NCBI RefSeq assembly: GCF_000612585.1
Contig: NZ_JFCA01000053.1
Span: 1 to 45,878, forward strand
Length of the DNA: 45,878 nucleotides
Direction: 5' to 3'
Origin: Pseudomonas sp. CHM02
GTDB taxonomy: Bacteria > Pseudomonadota > Gammaproteobacteria > Pseudomonadales > Pseudomonadaceae
Positions 17,470-24,773 of this stretch are shown piece by piece (positions within the stretch are counted from its first letter, which is position 1; each line of letters opens with the position of its first letter). The notes beneath the pieces were generated by a model, which was not told the origin of the DNA, made no database searches, and was given only the letters and a program-made list of their open reading frames with translations. Position numbers and translations under genes: made by a program.

Positions 17470-19149
17470 TTAGCGTTCATGCACATAAGTCCCTGGCGCC
17501 GCTTCGGCCGCGCCATAGGTTTTGTTACCCAAACTTGTCGGCGCTTTCTTCAACTTACCCGCCCGCTCCGCCTGCCACACCTGCCAATGCAACCACCACG
17601 AGTCCGTGTGCTTGGTCGCATTCTCCTGCCACTCAAGCGGTTTGCCCGCCAGGCTGTCGCTGGTCTGGTAGCGCGCCTTGGGGTTGCCCGGTGGGTTGAG
17701 GATGCTCTGGATATGCCCGCTGCTGGACAGCACGAACTCCACCTTGCCACCAAACAACTGCGCCGACTTGTAGCAGGACTGCCACGGCGTGATGTGGTCG
17801 TTGGTACCGGCCAGGGAGTAGATGTCGGCGGTGACCTGCTTGAGGTCGATGGGCGTACCGCACACTTCAAGGGCGTTGGCGCGCACCAGCGGGTTGTTCT
17901 TGAACAGTTCGATCAAGTCGCCGTGGAACGCGGCCGGCAAGCGTGTGGTGTCGTTGTTCCAGAACAGGATGTCGAACACCGGCGGCTCGTTGCCCAGCAG
18001 GTAGTTGTTCACCCAGTAGTTCCAGATGAGATCGTTGGGGCGCATCCAGGCGAACACCTTGGCCATGTCGCGGCCTTCGAGCACGCCGGCCTGGTAGGAA
18101 TGGCGCTTGGCGGCCTCCAGGGTCTGCTCGTCGACGAACAGCGCCACCTGGGTGTCCAGCGTGGTGTCCAGCACGCTCACCAGCAGGGTCAGGGCGTTGA
18201 CCTTCTTCTCGCCCAGCGCCGCGTAGTGGCCCAGCAGCGCGGTGCAGGTGATGCCGCCGGAGCAGGCGCCGAGCATATTCACATCTTTGCTGCCGGTAAT
18301 CGCCGTGACCACGTCGACCGCTTCCTTGAGCGCTTCGATATAGGTCGACAGGCCCCACTCGCGCTGGGCCTTGGTCGGGTTGCGCCAGCTTACGATAAAG
18401 GTCTGCTGGCCATTGCGCAGGCAGAAGCGCGCCAGGCTCTTCTCCGGGCTCAGGTCGAATACATAGAATTTGTTGATCTGCGGCGGCACCACCAACAGCG
18501 GGCGTTCGTGCACTTGTTCGGTGATGGGCTTGTACTGGATCAGTTCAAGCACGTCATTGCGAAACACCACCGCGCCTTCGGTAGTGCCCAGGGTCTTGCC
18601 CACTTCAAAGGCGCCCATGTTGACCTGGCTCGGCATGCCGCCGTTGTGCACCATGTCCTTGGCCAGGTGGGACAGGCCGTCGAGCAGGCTCTTGCCGCCG
18701 GTTTCAAAGAAGCGTTTGACTGCCGCCGGGTTGGCCGCGCTGTTGGTGGGGGCCATGGCTTCGGTCATCAGGTTGATCACGAAGTGGCCACGGCTGATGT
18801 CCTGCTCCGACAGGTTGCTGTCGCCAATCCAGTCGTGCAGTTCCTTGCGCCACGCCAGGTAGGTTTGTAGGTAGCGCTTGTAGAGCGGGTTCTGGCTCCA
18901 GGCCGGGTCGTTGAAGCGACGGTCATCGCTCTCGGGCACCAGTTCGGATTTGCCAAACATCACGTTCTTCAGTTCGACGCCAAAGTGGGCGACGTGCTTG
19001 ACGCTGTGCAACGGTTGCTTGATGGCTTGGGTCAGCACCATCTTCGCCGAGGCGAGTAAATCCTTTTTGCGTAACGCGATGATCGGGTTGAGCCCCAGCG
19101 TGTTTTCCGAGGCCTGGCGTTTCAAGTCATCGTTATTCTTGTTACTCAT
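17470..19149 (-). CDS. phaC1: Class II PHA synthase PhaC1
   Basis: Main medium-chain PHA synthase, 559 aa. Catalytic residues are at the standard positions: Cys296 in GACSGG, Asp451 in GTNDHITPW and His479 in SSSGHIQS. The N-terminus MSNKNNDDLKRQASENTLG is typical of the family. First gene of phaC1-phaZ-phaC2-phaD. A -24/-12 promoter match lies about 117 bases upstream of the ATG (19266-19281), and an A-rich Crc/Hfq-type motif covers codons 3-6, suggesting nitrogen and carbon control. Confidence 0.97.
   Translation of the reverse strand: MSNKNNDDLKRQASENTLGLNPIIALRKKDLLASAKMVLTQAIKQPLHSVKHVAHFGVELKNVMFGKSELVPESDDRRFNDPAWSQNPLYKRYLQTYLAWRKELHDWIGDSNLSEQDISRGHFVINLMTEAMAPTNSAANPAAVKRFFETGGKSLLDGLSHLAKDMVHNGGMPSQVNMGAFEVGKTLGTTEGAVVFRNDVLELIQYKPITEQVHERPLLVVPPQINKFYVFDLSPEKSLARFCLRNGQQTFIVSWRNPTKAQREWGLSTYIEALKEAVDVVTAITGSKDVNMLGACSGGITCTALLGHYAALGEKKVNALTLLVSVLDTTLDTQVALFVDEQTLEAAKRHSYQAGVLEGRDMAKVFAWMRPNDLIWNYWVNNYLLGNEPPVFDILFWNNDTTRLPAAFHGDLIELFKNNPLVRANALEVCGTPIDLKQVTADIYSLAGTNDHITPWQSCYKSAQLFGGKVEFVLSSSGHIQSILNPPGNPKARYQTSDSLAGKPLEWQENATKHTDSWWLHWQVWQAERAGKLKKAPTSLGNKTYGAAEAAPGTYVHER
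19133..19143 (-). promoter_or_regulatory. Candidate Crc/Hfq catabolite-repression motif at phaC1 start
   Basis: The mRNA reads AACAAGAATAA immediately after the phaC1 ATG, matching the AANAANAA motif bound by Hfq with Crc. In P. putida, phaC1 translation is known to be a Crc target. Position and sequence both fit; binding here is inferred. Confidence 0.6.
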
Positions 19150-19265
19150 CTACGACGCTCCATTGTCCGAAAGACGAGTACCGGGTACCGCTGCGCACCA
19201 AGTTTCGATACACAACACAAGCCTGGTACTGCGACTCGGGTGACCGTTGATACCGCATCGTCAAA

Positions 19266-19281
19266 TGCAGGGAACTTGCCA
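19266..19281 (-). promoter_or_regulatory. Candidate sigma54 (-24/-12) promoter of phaC1
   Basis: On the minus strand TGGCAAGTTCCCTGCA matches the RpoN consensus TGGCACG-N4-TTGCW at all but two positions and keeps the diagnostic GG-N10-GC spacing. The expected start site near 19255 leaves a leader of about 105 bases. A similar element is described upstream of P. aeruginosa phaC1. Confidence 0.6.
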
Positions 19282-19398
19282 GTTCCATTGGTTACCCGAG
19301 TTTAATTTTTTTCGCAAGCGGGCCAATCGTTGGCCTCGCGACAGGGCATTCAAGCAGATGAAATTAGAAAATGCCCTCTAAAGAGCGAGAGGCCTGGA

Positions 19399-19776
19399 CT
19401 AGAGCATCAGCCGCACGACCGACTCACTCGGATCGCGGGTTTTTCCGGCAGCCTTGAGTTCGGCAAGATAGTCGGCCCACAGCGCGTCCTGACGCACGGC
19501 CAACTGGTAGAGGTAGTCCCAGGTGAACAGTCCGCTGTCATGGCCGTCGTCGAAGGTCAATTTCAGTGCGTACTGGCCGGCCGGTTCAACCTTGGTCAAC
19601 CGAACGTTGAGCTTGCCGAATTGCAGGATGGGTTTGCCGTGGCCCTGGACCTCGGCGGAAGGCGAGTGAGTGCGCAGCAGTTCGGCGGGAAGCTGGTACA
19701 CCTCGTCGGGCCCGTAGGTGAGGCCGAGGGTGTTGGAGGTTTTGTGCAGGTTTACAGCGGTGGGAAATTTCGACAT
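19399..19776 (-). CDS. DUF971 (GBBH-like N-terminal) domain protein
   Basis: Protein of 125 aa consisting of a single DUF971 domain, the small domain also found at the N-terminus of gamma-butyrobetaine hydroxylase. Visible family features are NLHKTSNTLGLTYGPDEVYQLPAELLR, the DGHDSGLFTWDYLYQLA block and a DALWADYLAEL helix. Function is unknown to me; in some stand-alone members Fe-S assembly roles have been suggested. ATG 19776 was preferred over the longer opening at 19818, which adds a non-conserved leader. It follows hslU, separated by a REP element, and lies upstream of phaC1 on the same strand. Confidence 0.85.
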   Translation of the reverse strand: MSKFPTAVNLHKTSNTLGLTYGPDEVYQLPAELLRTHSPSAEVQGHGKPILQFGKLNVRLTKVEPAGQYALKLTFDDGHDSGLFTWDYLYQLAVRQDALWADYLAELKAAGKTRDPSESVVRLML

Positions 19777-19820
19777 TGGAGAACCGCCCAGAAATAGTCC
19801 TGAAGGAACCGGCTTCAAAC

Positions 19821-19909
19821 TGTGGGAGCGGGCTTGCTCGCGAATGCGGTGTGCCAGTCAGCACATCTGTTACTGATACACCGCATTCGCGAGCAAGCCC
19901 GCTCCCACA
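19821..19909. repeat. REP doublet (family B)
   Basis: TGTGGGAGCGGGCTTGCTCG with the adjoining CGAATGCGGTGT is mirrored exactly by the right arm ending GCAAGCCCGCTCCCACA. It occupies most of the gap between hslU and the DUF971 gene. Confidence 0.88.
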
Positions 19910-19936
19910 ATAAAGCAAAGCGGTCCTGCGTGAGGC

Positions 19937-21274
19937 TTACAGGATATAACGAGACAGATCTTCGTTCTGCGCCAATTCGCCCAAGTGGCTGTTGACGTAT
20001 TCAGCGTCGATCTTGATCACTTCGCCATTCTGCGCGCCGGCCAGGTCGCCCGCACTGAAGGATACTTCCTCCAGCAAACGCTCCAGCAAGGTGTGCAGGC
20101 GACGGGCACCGATGTTCTCGGTCTTCTCGTTGACCTGCCAGGCGATCTCCGCCAGGCGCTTGATGCCGTCCGGTTGGAACTCGATGCCCAGGCCTTCGGT
20201 TTTCAACAGCTCGCGGTACTGCTCGGTGAGCGACGCGTGCGGTTCGCTGAGGATGCGCTCGAAGTCGCCTGGCGTCAGCGCCTTGAGCTCGACGCGAATC
20301 GGCAGGCGGCCTTGCAGCTCCGGCACCAGGTCGCTTGGCTTGCTCAGGTGGAACGCACCGGAGGCGATAAACAGGATGTGGTCGGTCTTGACCATGCCCA
20401 GCTTGGTGTTCACGGTGCAGCCTTCGATCAGTGGCAGCAGGTCGCGCTGTACGCCTTCACGGGATACATCGACGCCACCGGAGTTGCCGCGCTTGGCCAC
20501 CTTGTCGATCTCGTCGATGAACACGATGCCGTGCTGCTCGACTGCTTCCAGGGCCTTGGCCTTGAGTTCTTCCTCATTCACCAGGCGCCCGGCTTCTTCG
20601 TCGCGCACCAGTTTCAGCGCTTCCTTCACCTTGAGCTTGCGGCTTTTCTTCTTGCCCTTGCCCATGTTGGCGAACAGGTTCTGCAACTGGCTGGTCATTT
20701 CTTCCATGCCAGGTGGGGCGGAGATGTCGACGCCGGAGACTTCGGCGACTTCGATCTCGATTTCCTTGTCGTCCAACTGGCCTTCACGCAGGCGTTTGCG
20801 GAACAGCTGGCGGGTGTTGGAATCCGAGGCCGGCGCGGCGTCTTCGTTGAAGCCCATGCGTGCCGGTGGCAGCAGGGCATCGAGGATACGTTCTTCGGCG
20901 GCGTCTTCGGCGCGGTGGCTGACCTTGGTCATTTCCTGTTCGCGCAACAGCTTCAGGGCGGCGTCGGCCAGGTCACGAATGATCGACTCGACGTCGCGGC
21001 CCACGTAGCCCACTTCGGTGAACTTGGTGGCTTCGACCTTGATGAACGGCGCATTGGCCAGCTTGGCCAGGCGACGGGCGATCTCGGTTTTACCGACGCC
21101 GGTCGGGCCGATCATCAGGATGTTCTTCGGCGTTACTTCAACGCGCAGTTCTTCGGGCAGTTGCATCCGGCGCCAGCGGTTACGCAGCGCAATGGCAACG
21201 GCGCGCTTGGCATCGTCCTGGCCGATGATATGGCGGTTGAGTTCATGGACGATTTCGCGGGGAGTCATGGACAT
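19937..21274 (-). CDS. hslU: ATP-dependent protease ATPase subunit HslU
   Basis: AAA+ unfoldase of the HslUV (ClpYQ) protease, 445 aa. Walker A is GPTGVGKT, Walker B VFIDEIDK, and sensor II lies in the C-terminal region around GARRLHTLLERLLEE. The I-domain insert (about residues 110-240) and the C-terminal tail ending LSRYIL, which docks into HslV, are present. ATG 21274 (MSMTPREIVHELNRHIIGQ) is the family start; the 21292 alternative adds six residues. It lies 37 bases after hslV in one heat-shock unit. Confidence 0.97.
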   Translation of the reverse strand: MSMTPREIVHELNRHIIGQDDAKRAVAIALRNRWRRMQLPEELRVEVTPKNILMIGPTGVGKTEIARRLAKLANAPFIKVEATKFTEVGYVGRDVESIIRDLADAALKLLREQEMTKVSHRAEDAAEERILDALLPPARMGFNEDAAPASDSNTRQLFRKRLREGQLDDKEIEIEVAEVSGVDISAPPGMEEMTSQLQNLFANMGKGKKKSRKLKVKEALKLVRDEEAGRLVNEEELKAKALEAVEQHGIVFIDEIDKVAKRGNSGGVDVSREGVQRDLLPLIEGCTVNTKLGMVKTDHILFIASGAFHLSKPSDLVPELQGRLPIRVELKALTPGDFERILSEPHASLTEQYRELLKTEGLGIEFQPDGIKRLAEIAWQVNEKTENIGARRLHTLLERLLEEVSFSAGDLAGAQNGEVIKIDAEYVNSHLGELAQNEDLSRYIL

Positions 21275-21311
21275 AGTGTTTGGCGGCCTCAAGCGGGAAT
21301 AAGCCTACGGC

Positions 21312-21842
21312 TTACTCGGCGAGGTCCTGCTCCTCAATGGTCTGGTTGTGGTTGGTGAACACGCAGATATCGCCGGCGATACCCAAGGCGGTCTCGACGA
21401 TTTCGCGGGCCGACAGGTCGGTCTTCTTCAACAGTGCGCTGGCTGCCGCCTGGGCGTAGCCACCGCCGGAACCCATGGCGATCAGGCCATGTTCAGGCTC
21501 AACCACATCGCCGTTGCCGGTGATGATCAGGGAAGCGTCTTTGTTGGCAACGGCCAGCATGGCTTCCAGGCGGCTGAGGGAGCGGTCGGTGCGCCATTCT
21601 TTGGCAAGTTCGACCGCGGCGCGCACGAGGTGGCCCTGGTGTTTTTCCAGCTGGCCTTCGAAACGCTCGAAGAGGGTGAAGGCGTCGGCGGTAGCGCCGG
21701 CAAAGCCTGCGAGAACCTGGCCGTGGTACAGGCGACGCACTTTCTTGGCGTTGCCTTTCATCACGGTATTACCCAGGGAAACCTGGCCGTCGCCGCCCAT
21801 GACGACTTTGCCGTGGCGACGTACTGAAACGATGGTGGTCAA
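21312..21842 (-). CDS. hslV: ATP-dependent protease peptidase subunit HslV
   Basis: Threonine protease of the HslUV complex, 176 aa. The start is the TTG at 21842, because processing of Met must expose the catalytic Thr1 (M-TTIVSVRRHG). A GTG at 21857 would add five residues and bury it. GGAG precedes the TTG by about 9 bases. The proteasome-like fold features GDGQVSLGNTVMKGNAKKVRRL and GSGGGYAQAAASALL are intact. A near-consensus sigma32 promoter lies 48-75 bases upstream. Confidence 0.96.
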   Translation of the reverse strand: MTTIVSVRRHGKVVMGGDGQVSLGNTVMKGNAKKVRRLYHGQVLAGFAGATADAFTLFERFEGQLEKHQGHLVRAAVELAKEWRTDRSLSRLEAMLAVANKDASLIITGNGDVVEPEHGLIAMGSGGGYAQAAASALLKKTDLSAREIVETALGIAGDICVFTNHNQTIEEQDLAE

Positions 21843-21889
21843 GGGGAGAGTCTCCACGCAGCGGGGCGAAAATGCCCTGATGGAAACTC

Positions 21890-21917
21890 ATATGGGGGTG
21901 GCGGGGGGGATTTCAAC
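21890..21917 (-). promoter_or_regulatory. Heat-shock (sigma32) promoter of hslVU
   Basis: On the minus strand GTTGAAA (21917-21911) and CCCCATAT (21897-21890) are 13 bases apart. This fits the RpoH consensus CTTGAAA-N11-16-CCCCATnT with one mismatch. hslVU is a classic heat-shock operon, so location and function agree. Confidence 0.78.
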
Positions 21918-21986
21918 CGTAGGACGGGGGGGCGGACGAGTGGCGATTGTGTGCCGGGCTGAATTTTGAGCACGAACAAAATCAAA

Positions 21987-22076
21987 TGTGGGAGCGGGCT
22001 TGCCCGCGAAAGCGGAATATCAGTCAAGGAATCTGGCGACTGATGGACCGCATTCGCGGGCAAGCCCGCTCCCACA
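21987..22076. repeat. REP doublet (family B)
   Basis: TGTGGGAGCGGGCTTGCCCG is mirrored by CGGGCAAGCCCGCTCCCACA with the inner arms GCGAAAGCGG / CCGCATTCGC. It lies between the SPOR gene and the hslV promoter and is a sister copy of 19821-19909, so hslVU is bracketed by family B elements. Confidence 0.88.
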
Positions 22077-22099
22077 TGGGTTCCTCTGTGTTCGCTGAA

Positions 22100-22801
22100 T
22101 CAGCGGCTCTGGCGTTGTTGTAACAACAGGTTGCTAAAGCCCGCGCCAGCCAGTTGTTTCTGCGCCACAGTCAGCTGTTCTCGGTTGCTGAACGGCCCCA
22201 CCAGCACGCGATACCAGGTCGCATCCTTCACCGTGCCGGACTCAACCGTCACCGACTGGCCCAGCAGGATGATCTGCGCACGCACGCGATCCGCATCCGC
22301 CTGTTTCGGGAACGAACCCGCTTGCAGGAAGAACTTGGTCACCGGCGCGGCCTTGGTTTCGGCCACCGGCGGTGCTGGCGGCGGCGTAATCCCTGCCAAT
22401 GCGGCCTGGGCGCGCGCCGTGTCGATCTTCGCGGCTTCCGCTGGAGTGACCGGCGTGGTCGGCACTTGCGGTGTCGGCAGGGTTTTCTCCGGCACGGCGT
22501 CAGGCGGCACGATCACTTCCGATTCCGGCAGCAGCGTGTAGAAGTCGTACTTCGGCTTCACCGGTGCGGTCGGGCTCGGCGCCGTCTTGTTGGCTTCGGC
22601 CATTTTCGTGGCCTTCTGCTGTTCCTGCTTGACCCGTTTGACGTCATCGCCCTTGCCCGGATCCAGTTTCATCAGGAACACAATAAACGCGCCGACGGTG
22701 AGGCCGATGGCCATCCACAACCAGCCCGGGATCGGCTTCTTCGCCGGGGCCTGGTAGCGGCTGGCGCCGCGCTTGGGTGCAGGTTTTTTCTTGGCAGCCA
22801 A
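22100..22801 (-). CDS. SPOR domain (FtsN-like) inner-membrane protein
   Basis: Bitopic membrane protein of 233 aa. It has a basic cytoplasmic N-terminus (AAKKKPAPKRGASRYQAP), one membrane segment at about residues 26-44, a Pro/Ala/Thr-rich periplasmic linker, and a C-terminal SPOR domain (about 153-228: FLQAGSFPKQADADRVRAQ, WYRVLVGPF) that binds denuded septal peptidoglycan. The architecture and position after argS match proteins annotated FtsN-like in Pseudomonas. The start is TTG 22801, one base after the argS stop; GGAG within the last argS codons serves as ribosome site, so it depends on argS translation. Confidence 0.88.
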   Translation of the reverse strand: MAAKKKPAPKRGASRYQAPAKKPIPGWLWMAIGLTVGAFIVFLMKLDPGKGDDVKRVKQEQQKATKMAEANKTAPSPTAPVKPKYDFYTLLPESEVIVPPDAVPEKTLPTPQVPTTPVTPAEAAKIDTARAQAALAGITPPPAPPVAETKAAPVTKFFLQAGSFPKQADADRVRAQIILLGQSVTVESGTVKDATWYRVLVGPFSNREQLTVAQKQLAGAGFSNLLLQQRQSR

Positions 22802-22802
22802 C

Positions 22803-24539
22803 TTACATACGCTCCAGAGTTTCCAGGCCCAACAGTTCCAGGCCTTGCTTGAGGGTCCGTCCAGCCAGTGCGGCCAGGCGCAGGCGGCTTTGCTTCTGGG
22901 CTTCGTCGTCGGCTGTCAAGATCGGGCAGTTCTCGTAGAAGCTGGAGAACAGGCCGGCGACTTCGTACAGGTAGGTGCACAGGATATGCGGCGTGCCTTT
23001 CTCGCCGACGCTGTTCAGCACTTCGCCGAATTGCGCCAGCTTGGCAGCCAGTTCCTGCTCATGGGGGGCTTGCAGGTTGATCTGGCCTTCGACTTCGCTG
23101 AAATCCTTGCCCAGCTTGCGGAACACGCCGGCCACACGGGTGTAGGCGTACAGCAGGTACGGCGCGGTGTTGCCTTCAAAGTTGAGCATCAGCTCGAAAT
23201 TGAAGCTGTAGTCGCTGGTGCGGTGCTTGGACAGGTCGGCGTATTTTACCGCGCCAATCCCCACCACGCGGGCGATGTTGCGCAGGTCGGCCTCGGCCAG
23301 CTCCGGGTTCTTTTCCTTCACCAGGTTGTAGGCACGTTCCTGGGCTTCGGTCAGCAGGTCGATCAGCTTCACGGTGCCGCCGTCGCGGGTCTTGAACGGG
23401 CGGCCATCGGCGCCGTTCATGGTGCCGAAGCCCATGTGCTCCATGTGCATCGGGTGGGTGACGAAACCGGCACGGCGTGCCACTTCGAACACCTGCTGGA
23501 AGTGCAGGGCCTGGCGCTGGTCGACGAAATACAGCGCGCGATCGGCCTTGAGCACGCCGCTGCGGTAGCGCACGGCCGCCAGGTCGGTGGTGGCATAGAG
23601 GTAGCCGCCATCGGCCTTGACGATGATCACCGGCAGCGGCTCGCCGTCGGCAGTCTTGAATTCTTCGAGGAACACGCACTGCGCGCCGTTGCTCTCCACC
23701 AGCAGGCCTTTAGCCTTGAGGTCGTTGACCACGTTGATCAGGTCGTCGTTGTAGGCGCTTTCGCCCATCACGTCGGCCATGGTCAGCTTGACGTTGAGCA
23801 ACTCGTAGATTTCCTGGCAGTGGGACAGGGAAATTTCACGGAAGCGGTTCCACAGTTCAAGGCATTCCTTGTCACCGGCTTGCAGCTTGACCACCAGGCC
23901 ACGGGCGCGGTCGGCGAATGCTTCGGACTCGTCGAAACGCTTCTTGGCGGCGCGGTAGAAGTTCTCCAGGTCCGACAGTTCGTTGCTGGTGATCGGGTTC
24001 TCTTGCAGGTAAGCCATCAGCATGCCGAACTGGGTGCCCCAGTCGCCCACATGGTTCTGACGGATCACGGTGTCGCCGAGGAACTCCAACACGCGTGCCA
24101 CGCCGTCGCCGATGATGGTGGAGCGCAGGTGGCCCACGTGCATCTCTTTGGCCAGGTTCGGCGCCGACAGGTCAATGGCCACGCGCTGCAGCGGGCCAGC
24201 CTTGCGCACGCCGATCCTGGCGTCGGCCAGGGCCGCATCCAGGCGCGATGCCAGGGCCTGGGTGTTCTGGAAGAAGTTGATGAAGCCAGGGCCGGCGATT
24301 TCGGCCTTGGTGACACTCTCGTCGGCAGGCAGCGCGGCGATGATTTTTTCCGCCAGGTCGCGCGGTTTCATGCCGGCCGGCTTGGACAGCATCATCGCGA
24401 TGTTGCTGGCGAAGTCACCGTGGGTCTTGTCGCGGGTGTTTTCCACCTGGATCGCCGGCGACAGGCCTTCAGGCAACACACCTTCGTTGACGAGTTGGGT
24501 GAGGGCTTGTTGGATCAGCTGGCGAATGGTGTCTTTCAT
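22803..24539 (-). CDS. argS: Arginyl-tRNA synthetase
   Basis: Charges tRNA-Arg with arginine. Class I synthetase of 578 aa. The N-terminal Add1 domain is followed by the HIGH-type motif HVGH in NLAKEMHVGHLRST. The KMSK loop is replaced by the ArgRS form FKTRDGGTVKL, and the C-terminal anticodon-binding DALR domain ends GLETLERM. ATG 24539 (MKDTIRQLIQQAL) was chosen over 24560, which adds seven non-conserved residues. It lies between priA and the SPOR gene on the minus strand. Confidence 0.97.
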   Translation of the reverse strand: MKDTIRQLIQQALTQLVNEGVLPEGLSPAIQVENTRDKTHGDFASNIAMMLSKPAGMKPRDLAEKIIAALPADESVTKAEIAGPGFINFFQNTQALASRLDAALADARIGVRKAGPLQRVAIDLSAPNLAKEMHVGHLRSTIIGDGVARVLEFLGDTVIRQNHVGDWGTQFGMLMAYLQENPITSNELSDLENFYRAAKKRFDESEAFADRARGLVVKLQAGDKECLELWNRFREISLSHCQEIYELLNVKLTMADVMGESAYNDDLINVVNDLKAKGLLVESNGAQCVFLEEFKTADGEPLPVIIVKADGGYLYATTDLAAVRYRSGVLKADRALYFVDQRQALHFQQVFEVARRAGFVTHPMHMEHMGFGTMNGADGRPFKTRDGGTVKLIDLLTEAQERAYNLVKEKNPELAEADLRNIARVVGIGAVKYADLSKHRTSDYSFNFELMLNFEGNTAPYLLYAYTRVAGVFRKLGKDFSEVEGQINLQAPHEQELAAKLAQFGEVLNSVGEKGTPHILCTYLYEVAGLFSSFYENCPILTADDEAQKQSRLRLAALAGRTLKQGLELLGLETLERM

Positions 24540-24680
24540 GGTGTTCTCTTTCGACCGCAAGCGGCGGCGCGCGATGCGCAGGTGGAAAAACTGGGCATTA
24601 TCCGTGGCGAGGGCGGGCTTGCCAACCGTTCAGACCAGATGGCGGACCTGCGGGCTTCCCTCTCCAGGACGCTATCCCCC

Positions 24681-24764
24681 TGTAGGAGTCGGCTTGCCGG
24701 CGATGGCGGCCTAGAATATTGCATCGATCTCAACGGCCTCATCGCCGGCAAGCCGGCTCCTACA
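24681..24764. repeat. REP doublet (family C)
   Basis: TGTAGGAGTCGGCTTGCCGG is mirrored by CCGGCAAGCCGGCTCCTACA, with GCGATGGCGGCC / GGCCTCATCGC inside. It fills the gap just downstream of priA and upstream of argS. Confidence 0.87.
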
Positions 24765-24773
24765 AGGGTGGGG

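Noticed and set aside
19342..19378. Inverted repeat AGGGCATT / AATGCCCT as terminator of the DUF971 gene
   Set aside because: The stem is short with a loop of about 20 bases and no T-run on the minus strand.
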